Of a DNA stretch of 64,000 bases, positions 7,216 to 14,727 are shown one piece after another. A model generated the notes under the pieces. The model was not told the origin of the DNA, ran no database searches, and saw only the letters and a program-made list of their open reading frames with translations. Both the position numbers and the translations under genes were made by a program. The stretch's first letter is position 1. Each line of letters starts with the position of its first letter. This DNA is from Lentisphaerae bacterium WC36 (lineage in GTDB: Bacteria > Verrucomicrobiota > Lentisphaeria > Victivallales > SZUA-371). Location of the stretch: the NCBI GenBank assembly GCA_020683205.1, contig CP085689.1, forward strand, positions 1,240,001 through 1,304,000, in the 5' to 3' direction.

Positions 7216-7470
7216 TTAATTTTTCCTTTTGAGTTCTTTGATATCTTCTTTGACGTGTTTGATTTCAGTATAGCACGGGCAATCTTTTTGCCGTTTTTCG
7301 CATACTGAATGGCTTACTTTGTGTGATTCTAGGTTGCCAATCGCTTCAATTAATTTAATGTGGCGATTGTTTGCCTCTTTTTGTGCATTGCCAGTAACTC
7401 TCACAATTGCAATAACAACGCTCACAACGGTAACTAAAGTACTTAAAATCGTTCCGACATAATCTTCCAT
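7216..7470 (-). CDS. Holin-like / haemolysin XhlA-like protein (left copy)
   Basis: 84 residues: short N-terminus, one strong membrane helix (TILSTLVTVVSVVIAIVRV, 7-25), then a charged amphipathic or coiled-coil tail with CEKRQKDCPC. Size and layout resemble XhlA-type holin accessory proteins. Placed after the fibre and before a lipoprotein, as in a lysis module. The right copy differs by one residue (N47 versus S). Confidence 0.65.
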   Translation of the reverse strand: MEDYVGTILSTLVTVVSVVIAIVRVTGNAQKEANNRHIKLIEAIGNLESHKVSHSVCEKRQKDCPCYTEIKHVKEDIKELKRKN

Positions 7471-7481
7471 TTACTGCTCCT

Positions 7482-7859
7482 TTAATTTGTTATTTGATTA
7501 ATAATATTTTCAATTGTGACTCCGTTATCAGCGTTATTGATAATTTCCAACGCTTGTGCCGTGATTGGGTCATTAAGGTCGATTTCGTTAGCGTCCGCCC
7601 AATCTTTGGCAAATTCGGTATTGCTTGCTAACAATTCATCAAGCACGCTTTCTTTATTCAAAGTTCGAAACGCTCGCCTAATTTCTAACTTGGTAAAAAC
7701 TGTTTGCGGTGGTATTTCCTCAATTGGTGGCTCAAGAGCGCTATTGCCTTCTGCAACCCACAATTGGAATTTTTGATAATCGCTGTTATCTTCACAAATT
7801 GGAATAATTGCGTTATCTTCTAAGCGTAAAATTTGATGGTCATTTAAATTTTGATACAT
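7482..7859 (-). CDS. Small acidic protein after the tail fibre (left copy)
   Basis: 125 residues; AAGGAG ribosome binding site. The N-terminal half (MYQNLNDHQILRLEDNAIIP) and Pro-rich middle resemble small proteins encoded after phage tail fibres, and the C-terminal half is helical and acidic. A fibre-assembly chaperone is the natural guess from position, but no specific family is recognised. The right copy differs at one residue in the middle (PPQT versus PSQT). Confidence 0.65.
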   Translation of the reverse strand: MYQNLNDHQILRLEDNAIIPICEDNSDYQKFQLWVAEGNSALEPPIEEIPPQTVFTKLEIRRAFRTLNKESVLDELLASNTEFAKDWADANEIDLNDPITAQALEIINNADNGVTIENIINQITN

Positions 7860-7873
7860 ATTTTGCTCCTTTT

Positions 7874-9799
7874 TTAAATTTCAGAGTTGAGGTAAATTTT
7901 GCCCGTCCATGTTGCGGTATCGCTCCAAGTATCTCGTTTTTTTAAATTAATCATACCAGTTTTGTCATAATTAATAATTGGCAGACCTCCCGAAGTCCCA
8001 TAGCTGTTATGCGAATCTATAATTATGGTTGGGTCGACCCTTTTAACAGCACATCGCAACATAATATTTTCGGAATTTTCATTTAAAAAGATTTGGAAAG
8101 TTTCGCCAATTTCTTCGTAATATCTTTGGCACTTTGCTAATTCTAAAGCTAAATCATTTGGCTTATATCCTGTGTGTTTGTCACCAATTTCAAGCTTAAA
8201 ATTAGTAATAACCGCAGTCTGATAAGCAGTGAAACGCACGACAAAAGTTTTAAAATTGCTATCAAATTCTGGAATGTTGAAAGTTACTGAATTATCGGTA
8301 TTAACAGTGCCATCAATAATTGTTTCAACATTTGAATTATTAACCAAAACAATATTAATCGTGCAATCAATATCGCATTGGATATGTGCGGTAACTTGAC
8401 CGCTAAAAAGTGAACGCATATCTTGAGCATCAAATTTTTGCTCTAAACTCCATAAATATGGACCACCTGGATCAATGGTGCGCGCGCCAGTATCAAGGTT
8501 ATTGTTAACAGAGCCCTCATCTTCAAATGTCCAATAATGACGATCAATAAAATATCCTGAAGAGAGCGCAAAATATCTTTTATTGCTGCCGTTGTTTTTC
8601 GACAAATAATGATTAATCCGACCTTCGCTATTAATTAGTAAATTATCATTAAAAACTTTTGAGCTAGAGCCTCCACCAGTGTCAGTTTCAACTGTTACCC
8701 ATTCACCGTTTTGGTTGTAAAATTTAGTTTGGTCGCCACTTTCTGAAGCTCCTAACGCTAAATCAACATTTGTTTTAGTTACTTCGGCATCTGAACCGCT
8801 GGGACCTTTTAAGCTTTCGAGTTGTTCTGCGGTGAAATCTTCATAAACGAACGCATCGCCTTTCTCGCCTTTCTCGCCTTTTAAAGTTGCCTTTTGTTCG
8901 TCTGTTAAATCTTCAAAATTAATAGAACCATCGGCACCTTTTAAGCTTTGTAGCCATTCACTCTCAGAACCAACAAAACCATTATTAACAGCAATTTGAA
9001 ATGCACTATCGCCATCGTTTCCGTCTTGACCGTCAATTCCATTTGTGCCATTTTCTCCAGGTGCACCATCTGTGCCGTTTGTCCCATTTAACCCGTCGTT
9101 GCCATCTGCACCCCGCAATAACTTAATCGGGTCGCTCCATTCGCCATTTGGCGTAGCTTCTTTGCGACTGCGATAAAATAAATCTGTGTCGGTTTGTGTT
9201 TCGTGCCAATTATTAACCCCGTCAATACTAAATTGATAGACTTCTTTACTATTTAATTTTGCGTTAGTTTCAACGGCTGTGTAGTAATCGCTTGGATTAG
9301 AAGTTGGCTCATCATCATTTGGATTATAAATTGAATTACGGATAATTATTCCAAACTGAAACGCAAAAGTGCGCTTTGGTTTAACATCATCAATTACACT
9401 ACTATCATATCCGCCAATTTCACAAAATAATTTTACTTGATCTACGCCTGTTACGGCTGCTTGCAATTCGGTAGTGTTAGTTTCAGGAATAACTGCGGTT
9501 AAAATTGTTTCGCCTTCGATTTGCTCAATGCTAATATTATCAAGACGCAATATTTTTAATGGAGTTGAAGTTTTATAATCGCTATCAATTGCTAAGTAGT
9601 AGCTGTTAGCGGCAACTTCATTCATATTAAGCGGTAATAATTCACCCGTTTGACTATTTTTTTTATCGCTTAATAAATTCAACTTTAATGTTACTGCTGT
9701 GCCAATTAGGATTGACGGGTTCTCTTCAATCGAACCAATCGAATCAACAAATTGTCCGCTACCTCCAATTATTTGGAGTTCTTTATTAATAACTTGCAT
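7874..9799 (-). CDS. Phage tail fibre / receptor-binding protein with collagen-like repeats (intact copy)
   Basis: 641 residues. An N-terminal beta-rich region (1-~170) of baseplate-upper-protein-like character (ILRLDNISIEQIEGE...) probably docks on the tail. A short 'DGVNNWHETQTDTDLFYRSR' linker follows, then collagen-like Gly-X-Y repeats (RGADGNDGLNGTNGTDGA onward, with KGADG, KGEKGEKGD and KGPSGSD blocks between predicted helices), giving a trimeric shaft. The C-terminal ~240 residues are a beta-sandwich-like head (YFIDRHYWTFEDEG; LEIGDKHTGYKPNDLALELAKCQRYYEE), the last motif being common near fibre C-termini. Only the part upstream of residue ~217 is unique; the rest is duplicated in inverted orientation at 15319-16570. 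Confidence 0.88.
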   Translation of the reverse strand: MQVINKELQIIGGSGQFVDSIGSIEENPSILIGTAVTLKLNLLSDKKNSQTGELLPLNMNEVAANSYYLAIDSDYKTSTPLKILRLDNISIEQIEGETILTAVIPETNTTELQAAVTGVDQVKLFCEIGGYDSSVIDDVKPKRTFAFQFGIIIRNSIYNPNDDEPTSNPSDYYTAVETNAKLNSKEVYQFSIDGVNNWHETQTDTDLFYRSRKEATPNGEWSDPIKLLRGADGNDGLNGTNGTDGAPGENGTNGIDGQDGNDGDSAFQIAVNNGFVGSESEWLQSLKGADGSINFEDLTDEQKATLKGEKGEKGDAFVYEDFTAEQLESLKGPSGSDAEVTKTNVDLALGASESGDQTKFYNQNGEWVTVETDTGGGSSSKVFNDNLLINSEGRINHYLSKNNGSNKRYFALSSGYFIDRHYWTFEDEGSVNNNLDTGARTIDPGGPYLWSLEQKFDAQDMRSLFSGQVTAHIQCDIDCTINIVLVNNSNVETIIDGTVNTDNSVTFNIPEFDSNFKTFVVRFTAYQTAVITNFKLEIGDKHTGYKPNDLALELAKCQRYYEEIGETFQIFLNENSENIMLRCAVKRVDPTIIIDSHNSYGTSGGLPIINYDKTGMINLKKRDTWSDTATWTGKIYLNSEI

Positions 9800-9811
9800 A
9801 TTTCTATCCTT

Positions 9812-10213
9812 TTATAATTTTAAATATTTTTTGAGATATACTTCATCGCGACTTTGCGCAACCTCACGACCTCGACTTAAATATTTTCTGCCGATTTGTA
9901 CTGTTGAACGATCTTGTAAAGCAATTGAACCTTCGCCAAGTTCGTAATAATCTTCGTGCATTCGTATTGCGTATTTACTAGCAGGAGCATTTAACGGTAC
10001 ACCAATTGAAACGGTTGGTTTATTGTGATTGGTCATATCGACATCTTTGCCGATTGATAATTTTAACGATCCTTGCAAAAAAGGGGCACGAGCAACAGCG
10101 TGTTTAACGTGATGATCTCCGATTGCATTTAGTGCTTTTTGGAGTTGTTTAGGACGTTGTTTTATCGCTCTTTTAATATTTTTTCTAAAATTATCAATAC
10201 CTTTTATTTGCAT
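9812..10213 (-). CDS. HK97 gp10-like head-tail / minor tail protein
   Basis: 133 residues, basic N-terminus with 'GIDNFRKNIKRAIKQ', then APFLQGSLKLSI, where the 'P..tG.Lr.Si' pattern is the hallmark of HK97-gp10-like tail-completion proteins, and a conserved-looking YAIRMHEDYYELGEGS. It connects head and tail. Immediately upstream is the adaptor gene (adjacent codons), downstream is the fibre, all on the minus strand. Confidence 0.78.
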   Translation of the reverse strand: MQIKGIDNFRKNIKRAIKQRPKQLQKALNAIGDHHVKHAVARAPFLQGSLKLSIGKDVDMTNHNKPTVSIGVPLNAPASKYAIRMHEDYYELGEGSIALQDRSTVQIGRKYLSRGREVAQSRDEVYLKKYLKL

Positions 10214-10525
10214 TTATCCGACCGTTATTTTATAACAAATGTGTTCATTTTTAAATGGATTATCTTTACGCTGAACGCTATTAATTGTAAATTCTTTATT
10301 GTCTTTATCGACAAATTTGCTTGAGGTTGTTAAATCAATATGACCTAAATCTACAAGATAATAAAAGGTGTCAACGATTAACTCACCTGCATCGTTGCGG
10401 TGGCTACTGTCTTTAGAAAAATATTTACAGGGGTGTTCGGTAAATACTGGCTTACCTTTGAGGTATTCAGTGGTTTTTAAGCTAACCTTACCGCTATAAC
10501 GGGCAAATTTATTAATCATCGACAT
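10214..10525 (-). CDS. Head-tail connector/adaptor protein (probable)
   Basis: 103 residues from the ATG at 10525, chosen because AGGAGGTGA lies right before it; a longer frame to 10543 lacks such a site. Beta-rich small protein (SGKVSLKTTEYLKGKPVF; DTFYYLVDLGHIDLTTSSK; FTINSVQRKDNP) with the length and genomic position of gp9/gp16-type head-closure proteins, between portal and gp10-like genes. It overlaps the portal stop by 14 bases. Assignment rests on size and order. Confidence 0.6.
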   Translation of the reverse strand: MSMINKFARYSGKVSLKTTEYLKGKPVFTEHPCKYFSKDSSHRNDAGELIVDTFYYLVDLGHIDLTTSSKFVDKDNKEFTINSVQRKDNPFKNEHICYKITVG

Positions 10526-12023
10526 TTTTGTCACCTCCTGCAATATTGCGTTGCTGTGGTAATTCCAGCGGTGTCATTTTATCAATACTTTCAAATATTT
10601 CTTTTTTAACATCATTTGAAATTGGATTGATTTCATTTAATTTTTCAACAATCGCTTTTAGTACTGTTTTATCGCCTAAATCACCAAGTTGGAAACTAGC
10701 AATATCCATTAATGCTTTTACTTCTGTGGCAATATCTTTGATTGCAAAATCACTGTTATAGGTCACTTTTGGCACTGAAATTGATTTATCCCACTGGTGC
10801 AAAATTTCCCAAATTTGTAATTCTAATTGTTGAAGTGAGGCAGCTCGTACCGCCATTCCTTGAGCTATAGTTAAATGATCCCAACTTTTAGAGTAACCAC
10901 TTTGTGCAGCATTAGAAGAGCTTTGCAACGCTAACCCAACAATATCAAACATTTCATTTTTTAGCATAACATTTTCTTCACGAATTGTTTTATTTTCTGC
11001 CCCACCTGGAGAAATATAGCGAGAAGTTCCTTTTTCTTCCGCAGACTCGACAATAGCTGTAAATCGGTCTAATTTTTGTGCAAATTCAGATTCGTCTGTT
11101 TCTAGTGGAGTTGTGCGCGATGATGGCAATGGTGCGAGTTCGTCGGATTCGTCGTCAATGTCGTTCAATTGGTCATCTTCACTATTAATTTGCGCGAATG
11201 ACTCAGGAACGATTAACATTCCAAACATTTGCATGATGATATTCATTTGTGCTTCACTGCCGTTATTTAGAATTGCGTTAGATATTCGCACTAAGTCCTC
11301 AAACCAGTGAATATTATTATTAACAGTATAACTATCAACGTCGCTAAATTGAATAATTGGCACCATTCCAAGAGCGTGTGTAGCTTCTTTGATTAATTTA
11401 ATCTCACTATTTTTAGAATCTTTTTCAAAAAGTTTCCAATCCTTACGAGTCCATAACCGACGACGTTCTTTAGTTACTGGCTCGGCTAAAGGATCCTTAT
11501 TATCGAGGATTTCCTCTCGCACAATACACCATTCGAATAAGCCATCTTCACCGACGCAATAATCAGTAACTTGGAAAGGGTTTAAAACTCGAACATACGG
11601 GCGTAATTTCTGCTCTTTTTTAGTTTTAAGGTCGACATTTCCTGAAATTGCCACATTTTCAACCAAAACATAACCAGTTCGGAAAATATTTTTTGTTAAA
11701 CTAACTTGACGCATGATTTCATTGGCATTTCGTCCTAAACGGTCGAAGTCTGCTTCAACATCAATATTTACTCCGTCACGAGTTGGAGCTGTCGAAAATA
11801 GATAATTAGTTATTAAGTTTGCTATTTTGCGTGGGTAATTTAAGTAGAATGCTCTTTTTTTGCGTTCGTCAAATTTGCCGTTGGTTTCGCTCTGATGTTT
11901 GATTAATGCTCGTTTAATGTGTTGTTCTCCCCCATCGTAAGCACTAGCGCTATCACACCAAGATTGATTTTTCTCTTTATAAAGTGGCGAGGTTCGACTA
12001 AAGATAATATCATAATTAGGCAT
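10512..12023 (-). CDS. Phage portal protein (SPP1 gp6-like)
   Basis: 503 residues. Typical portal features: N-terminal helical region with YPRKIANLITNYLFS, clip/stem segment RPYVRVLNPFQVTDYCVGED, WCIVREE, RRLWTRKDWKLFEKD, NNIHWFEDLVRISNAIL, an Asp/Glu-rich disordered insert (~285-310) and a helical crown (SAEEKGTSRYISPGGAENK; SSSNAAQSGYSKSWDH). It forms the dodecameric DNA gate at one capsid vertex. Strong AAAAGGAG site before the ATG. First gene of the minus-strand structural block. Terminase is ~6 kb away and opposite in direction. Confidence 0.87.
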   Translation of the reverse strand: MPNYDIIFSRTSPLYKEKNQSWCDSASAYDGGEQHIKRALIKHQSETNGKFDERKKRAFYLNYPRKIANLITNYLFSTAPTRDGVNIDVEADFDRLGRNANEIMRQVSLTKNIFRTGYVLVENVAISGNVDLKTKKEQKLRPYVRVLNPFQVTDYCVGEDGLFEWCIVREEILDNKDPLAEPVTKERRRLWTRKDWKLFEKDSKNSEIKLIKEATHALGMVPIIQFSDVDSYTVNNNIHWFEDLVRISNAILNNGSEAQMNIIMQMFGMLIVPESFAQINSEDDQLNDIDDESDELAPLPSSRTTPLETDESEFAQKLDRFTAIVESAEEKGTSRYISPGGAENKTIREENVMLKNEMFDIVGLALQSSSNAAQSGYSKSWDHLTIAQGMAVRAASLQQLELQIWEILHQWDKSISVPKVTYNSDFAIKDIATEVKALMDIASFQLGDLGDKTVLKAIVEKLNEINPISNDVKKEIFESIDKMTPLELPQQRNIAGGDKNVDD

Positions 12024-12053
12024 CTAAAAAACTCCTTTTATAAAAACATGAAT

Positions 12054-12070
12054 TGTCAACATTATTGACA
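12054..12070. promoter_or_regulatory. Back-to-back TTGACA elements between divergent phage blocks
   Basis: TGTCAA-CATTA-TTGACA: consensus -35-like hexamers on both strands, pointing toward the portal block (minus) and the 12104 block (plus). Well-placed -10 boxes are not obvious on either side (TATAAA occurs at 12-base spacing on the minus strand), so it could equally be a regulator half-site pair. Confidence 0.4.
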
Positions 12071-12103
12071 TTTTGGGTAAGTGATAAAAAAGGAGCAATA
12101 ATT

Positions 12104-12973
12104 ATGACTATGAATATACTTTTAGATGGTAATAATCAAGAACGGGACCAATATAATAATCCCACCTCAAAGAGTGTTCCATATTTAATTACTAACGCAA
12201 AAAGTGAAAATGAAGCCTTGCAACTGGTGCAAAATAATGCGCCCAACTTATTAGATGGTTTAAGCTTTACAGGAACGAGCTTAAATAAAAGTAATAATGA
12301 TGGTTCGTTTGAAGTTACCGCAAAATATGTAAAAAAAAATCTTAATGACTCAAACCAACAAATTTTTTTAACGAAAGTAAAACCACGAATAAATTGGCAA
12401 ACAACAGCTATCACTGAAACCTGCAAAAAAACAAGACAACGTGTCTATGCTACCGAAGAGGCACCCGATCATATTAAGAGTGGAACGGCAATTAATCAAC
12501 AACCTGACGGAACAGTGCAGGGCGTACCAATCGCAACGGGGTGTCAAAGTTTTAGCGAAGTTCATTACTTTAATGAAAGGCAATTAACAACTAAATTTCG
12601 TAAAACTTTAGCATCAATTAGCCATCATGTTAATGAAAATTCTTGGCGTGGATATGCTGCGGGTGAAGTTAAATTTGATAGTGCAAGTTTTTCTTATATT
12701 GAAGATCAGGAAGAGAAAGTCGCAGTTACTTTTAATTTTTCGGTAAGTGGTAACGTTCCAATCTCTTCATTAACTGATTCTGCAAATGTTGGCTCATATC
12801 TGTATCAAAATTTTAGTAATGGACCAATTGCGGATGGATGGGATTATAAATGGTTTTATCCTGAAGAAATTGAAGGAGAAACTGAAGATGACGACGTTGA
12901 AGTTATTCAGCATTTAGTTATTGATAGAGTTTATCCTCGTGTAAATTTTAAATTATTAGGGATTGGAGATTAA
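12104..12973 (+). CDS. Phage structural protein of unknown role (plus-strand block)
   Basis: 289 residues from ATG 12104, which follows AAAGGAG; an upstream frame extension to 12053 lacks a site. Mixed alpha/beta. The C-terminal half (HVNENSWRGYAAGEVKFDSAS; VTFNFSVSGNVPISSLTD; GWDYKWFYPEE; DRVYPRVNFKLLGIGD in part) has a pattern I associate with phage proteins in Planctomycetes/Lentisphaerota genomes: '...F.F..S.N......GW.Y.W.......V..VY....F..LG.G'. A virion protein such as a tail or neck component is plausible; no biochemical function is assigned. First of five co-directional genes. Confidence 0.7.
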   Translation: MTMNILLDGNNQERDQYNNPTSKSVPYLITNAKSENEALQLVQNNAPNLLDGLSFTGTSLNKSNNDGSFEVTAKYVKKNLNDSNQQIFLTKVKPRINWQTTAITETCKKTRQRVYATEEAPDHIKSGTAINQQPDGTVQGVPIATGCQSFSEVHYFNERQLTTKFRKTLASISHHVNENSWRGYAAGEVKFDSASFSYIEDQEEKVAVTFNFSVSGNVPISSLTDSANVGSYLYQNFSNGPIADGWDYKWFYPEEIEGETEDDDVEVIQHLVIDRVYPRVNFKLLGIGD

Positions 12974-12975
12974 AT

Positions 12976-13464
12976 ATGTTTAATAATGGCGATCAAGTAA
13001 ACTTTACAGCGCAATTTTTGAATGATACCAATAAGGCAATAAATCATGCTAAAGCATACGATTTAAGTATCAAATCAGTTGCAAAAAAGCAAACAAAAAG
13101 GAAAATTTCTGTTTCTTACAGTGGTTATTTTCAAGTGGAAATTGATTCAAAGAATAACACTTTTAGCGTTCAACATGGCGAAAATATTCCTGCTTTTTTG
13201 CAAATTAATCGTTCGGTGCAAAGTATCCCAACGGTACAAAATATGGCGATTATTGCCAATTATTTAATTTTAGAAATTACCGCTCTTGATGCGGAGTCAT
13301 TCAACTTTGAGTATAAAATTATTGATTCAATTAATTTTGAAGAGGACAAAGTTAAAATTATTATTGGTCGCTTTTATTCAGAAAATGACAAATGGGTATT
13401 TGAACGTCATTACTACGGTGGTTTTGCACAATTTTTGACATTAGGAGGGTGCGATGGCGAATAA
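12976..13464 (+). CDS. Unknown phage protein, possibly tail or neck
   Basis: 162 residues; GGAG before ATG, two bases after the previous stop, and overlapping the next gene by 11 bases. Beta-rich (KISVSYSGYFQVEIDSKNN; VQHGENIPAFLQI; IKIIIGRFYSENDKWVFERHYYGGF). No family recognised. It lies in a tight co-directional run with the preceding structural gene. Confidence 0.65.
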   Translation: MFNNGDQVNFTAQFLNDTNKAINHAKAYDLSIKSVAKKQTKRKISVSYSGYFQVEIDSKNNTFSVQHGENIPAFLQINRSVQSIPTVQNMAIIANYLILEITALDAESFNFEYKIIDSINFEEDKVKIIIGRFYSENDKWVFERHYYGGFAQFLTLGGCDGE

Positions 13465-14398
13465 TAAGAAAAGATTCGAAACTAATTCAAAAGGCAGCTT
13501 AATTTTTCCCCAAAATTCGCAAAGTATACGCCAGTACCACGCTAATCCGTGTGGGTGTGATGACGATTTTGAAAACCGCCCTGAAATATTTGTCGATAAA
13601 CAAGCACCAAATGGCGGCGACGGCTTAACCCTTGAAACTGCCTACAATGATTTAAATAAAACAATTTCATGTAATCCAAATACCAAAATTAGCATCAAAG
13701 GCTATGGCAAAAATGACCCGTACGAAACCGTGCAAAATGTCGACTGCATTTATTTAAATGGTTTAGATGATAAAGTTTTTGTTTCGATGATTTTAGATTG
13801 TGATGCTTCACGTTTTGACAACATTAATTGCCATAATTCAAGCCTTAACGGTGTTAGTGGGTGTCTAAATTCTGCTTTTAATAATTGTACGGCAAATGGT
13901 AATGAATATAATGGCTTTCATGCTTGCAAAAACTCAAATTTCAATAATTGTACGGCAAATGATAATGAATGTAAAAGATATTATAGCTATAATAGCGGTG
14001 GTTTTGCTACTTGTAATAATTCAAATTTTAATAATTGTACAGCCCAAAATAATGGTACGAATGGTTTTGGCAGTAGCGATTATTCAGAATATAATTTTTG
14101 TCTTGCAAATGAAAATTCAAGTCATGGTTTCGAAGATTGTCATTGGTCAACTTTTAAAAATTGCACCGCAAACAACAATATTAGTCATGGTTTCGATTTG
14201 GCACGCTCAACTCTTGAAAGTTGTACGGCAAATGGCAATGGCTATTATATTTCTGAATCTGATAAACATTATGCGTGTGGATTTTATGGGCTTCATAATG
14301 ATTATTTAAATTGTACGGCAAGTGGGAATGTCTATCATCCAAATTGGAAGTGTGACGGCACTAATTATAGTCATTGTAACGAATGCAAAGAGGGGTAG
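13454..14398 (+). CDS. Right-handed beta-helix, Asn/Cys-rich repeat protein (tailspike- or adhesin-like)
   Basis: 314 residues. After a short N-terminal segment comes 'IFVDKQAPNGGDGLTLETAY', the opening common in DUF1565/parallel beta-helix proteins. From ~residue 115 to the end there are about eight imperfect repeats of ~20-28 residues built on F/L-N-N-C-T-A-x-x-N (FNNCTANGNEYNGF; FNNCTANDNE; FNNCTAQNNGTNGF; FKNCTANNNISHGF; LESCTANGNG; YLNCTASGNV). Stacked Asn and Cys ladders are expected in a beta-helix coil. No signal peptide. A virion-attached spike that binds or cleaves glycans is the likeliest role. AGGAGG precedes ATG 13454. Confidence 0.75.
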   Translation: MANNKKRFETNSKGSLIFPQNSQSIRQYHANPCGCDDDFENRPEIFVDKQAPNGGDGLTLETAYNDLNKTISCNPNTKISIKGYGKNDPYETVQNVDCIYLNGLDDKVFVSMILDCDASRFDNINCHNSSLNGVSGCLNSAFNNCTANGNEYNGFHACKNSNFNNCTANDNECKRYYSYNSGGFATCNNSNFNNCTAQNNGTNGFGSSDYSEYNFCLANENSSHGFEDCHWSTFKNCTANNNISHGFDLARSTLESCTANGNGYYISESDKHYACGFYGLHNDYLNCTASGNVYHPNWKCDGTNYSHCNECKEG

Positions 14399-14404
14399 TT
14401 AATT

Positions 14405-14710
14405 ATGAGTTTTTCAAACTGTACTCGTGCTGAATTAGAGCGCAGAAAAAAAGAGTTAGAAAATTTACGCACTAGTAAAATAACTCAAAAAGAAGTTAAA
14501 GAAATGCCAAAACAAATTTTAATCGACATTCACGATCCGCAAAATAAATTGTGTCAATTCGGCACATTGAGCACTAAGAATTTTAACAACTGCAGTCGCT
14601 GCGGGAAAAAGGTAATTTGCACACATTCACAAGTCGATGAAGAGTTTAAATTTATTGCCCACGAAAAGACGTGTAGAACCAACAACCGATGCAAATATTA
14701 TCAAATTTAA
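14405..14710 (+). CDS. Small Cys-rich zinc-ribbon-like phage protein
   Basis: 101 residues. An N-terminal helix rich in Lys/Glu is followed by a C-terminal part with cysteines C-x-x-C (NNCSRCGKKVICTH) and a further CRTNNRCKY, so a small zinc-binding fold is possible. It sits between the beta-helix gene (6-base gap) and fibre gene 2. No family recognised. Confidence 0.6.
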   Translation: MSFSNCTRAELERRKKELENLRTSKITQKEVKEMPKQILIDIHDPQNKLCQFGTLSTKNFNNCSRCGKKVICTHSQVDEEFKFIAHEKTCRTNNRCKYYQI

Positions 14711-14727
14711 AATAAGGAAAAAATAAA

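Larger units (their letters stand above)
6506..9148. repeat. Left arm of a ~2.6-3 kb inverted duplication (fibre-lysis cassette)
   Basis: From base 6506 (just beyond a terminator) to 9148 (inside the fibre gene) this sequence is the reverse complement of 15319-18284, nearly identical except for scattered substitutions, a diverged patch in the collagen-like part, the lipoprotein slot and a 14-bp deletion in the right copy. The arms carry the C-terminal two thirds of the fibre, the 125-aa protein, the holin-like gene, a lipoprotein and the NGCG/HDWDFS gene. Confidence 0.93.

Noticed and set aside
13896-14309. 137-codon alternative frame inside the beta-helix gene
   Set aside because: Low-complexity Ile/Met/Val shadow created by the repeated codons of the real frame; no start signal.
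13870-14345. Repeated AATAATTGTACGGCAAATGG-like units, superficially CRISPR- or tandem-repeat-like
   Set aside because: Units are imperfect, unevenly spaced and in frame with the FNNCTA protein repeat; they encode a beta-helix.
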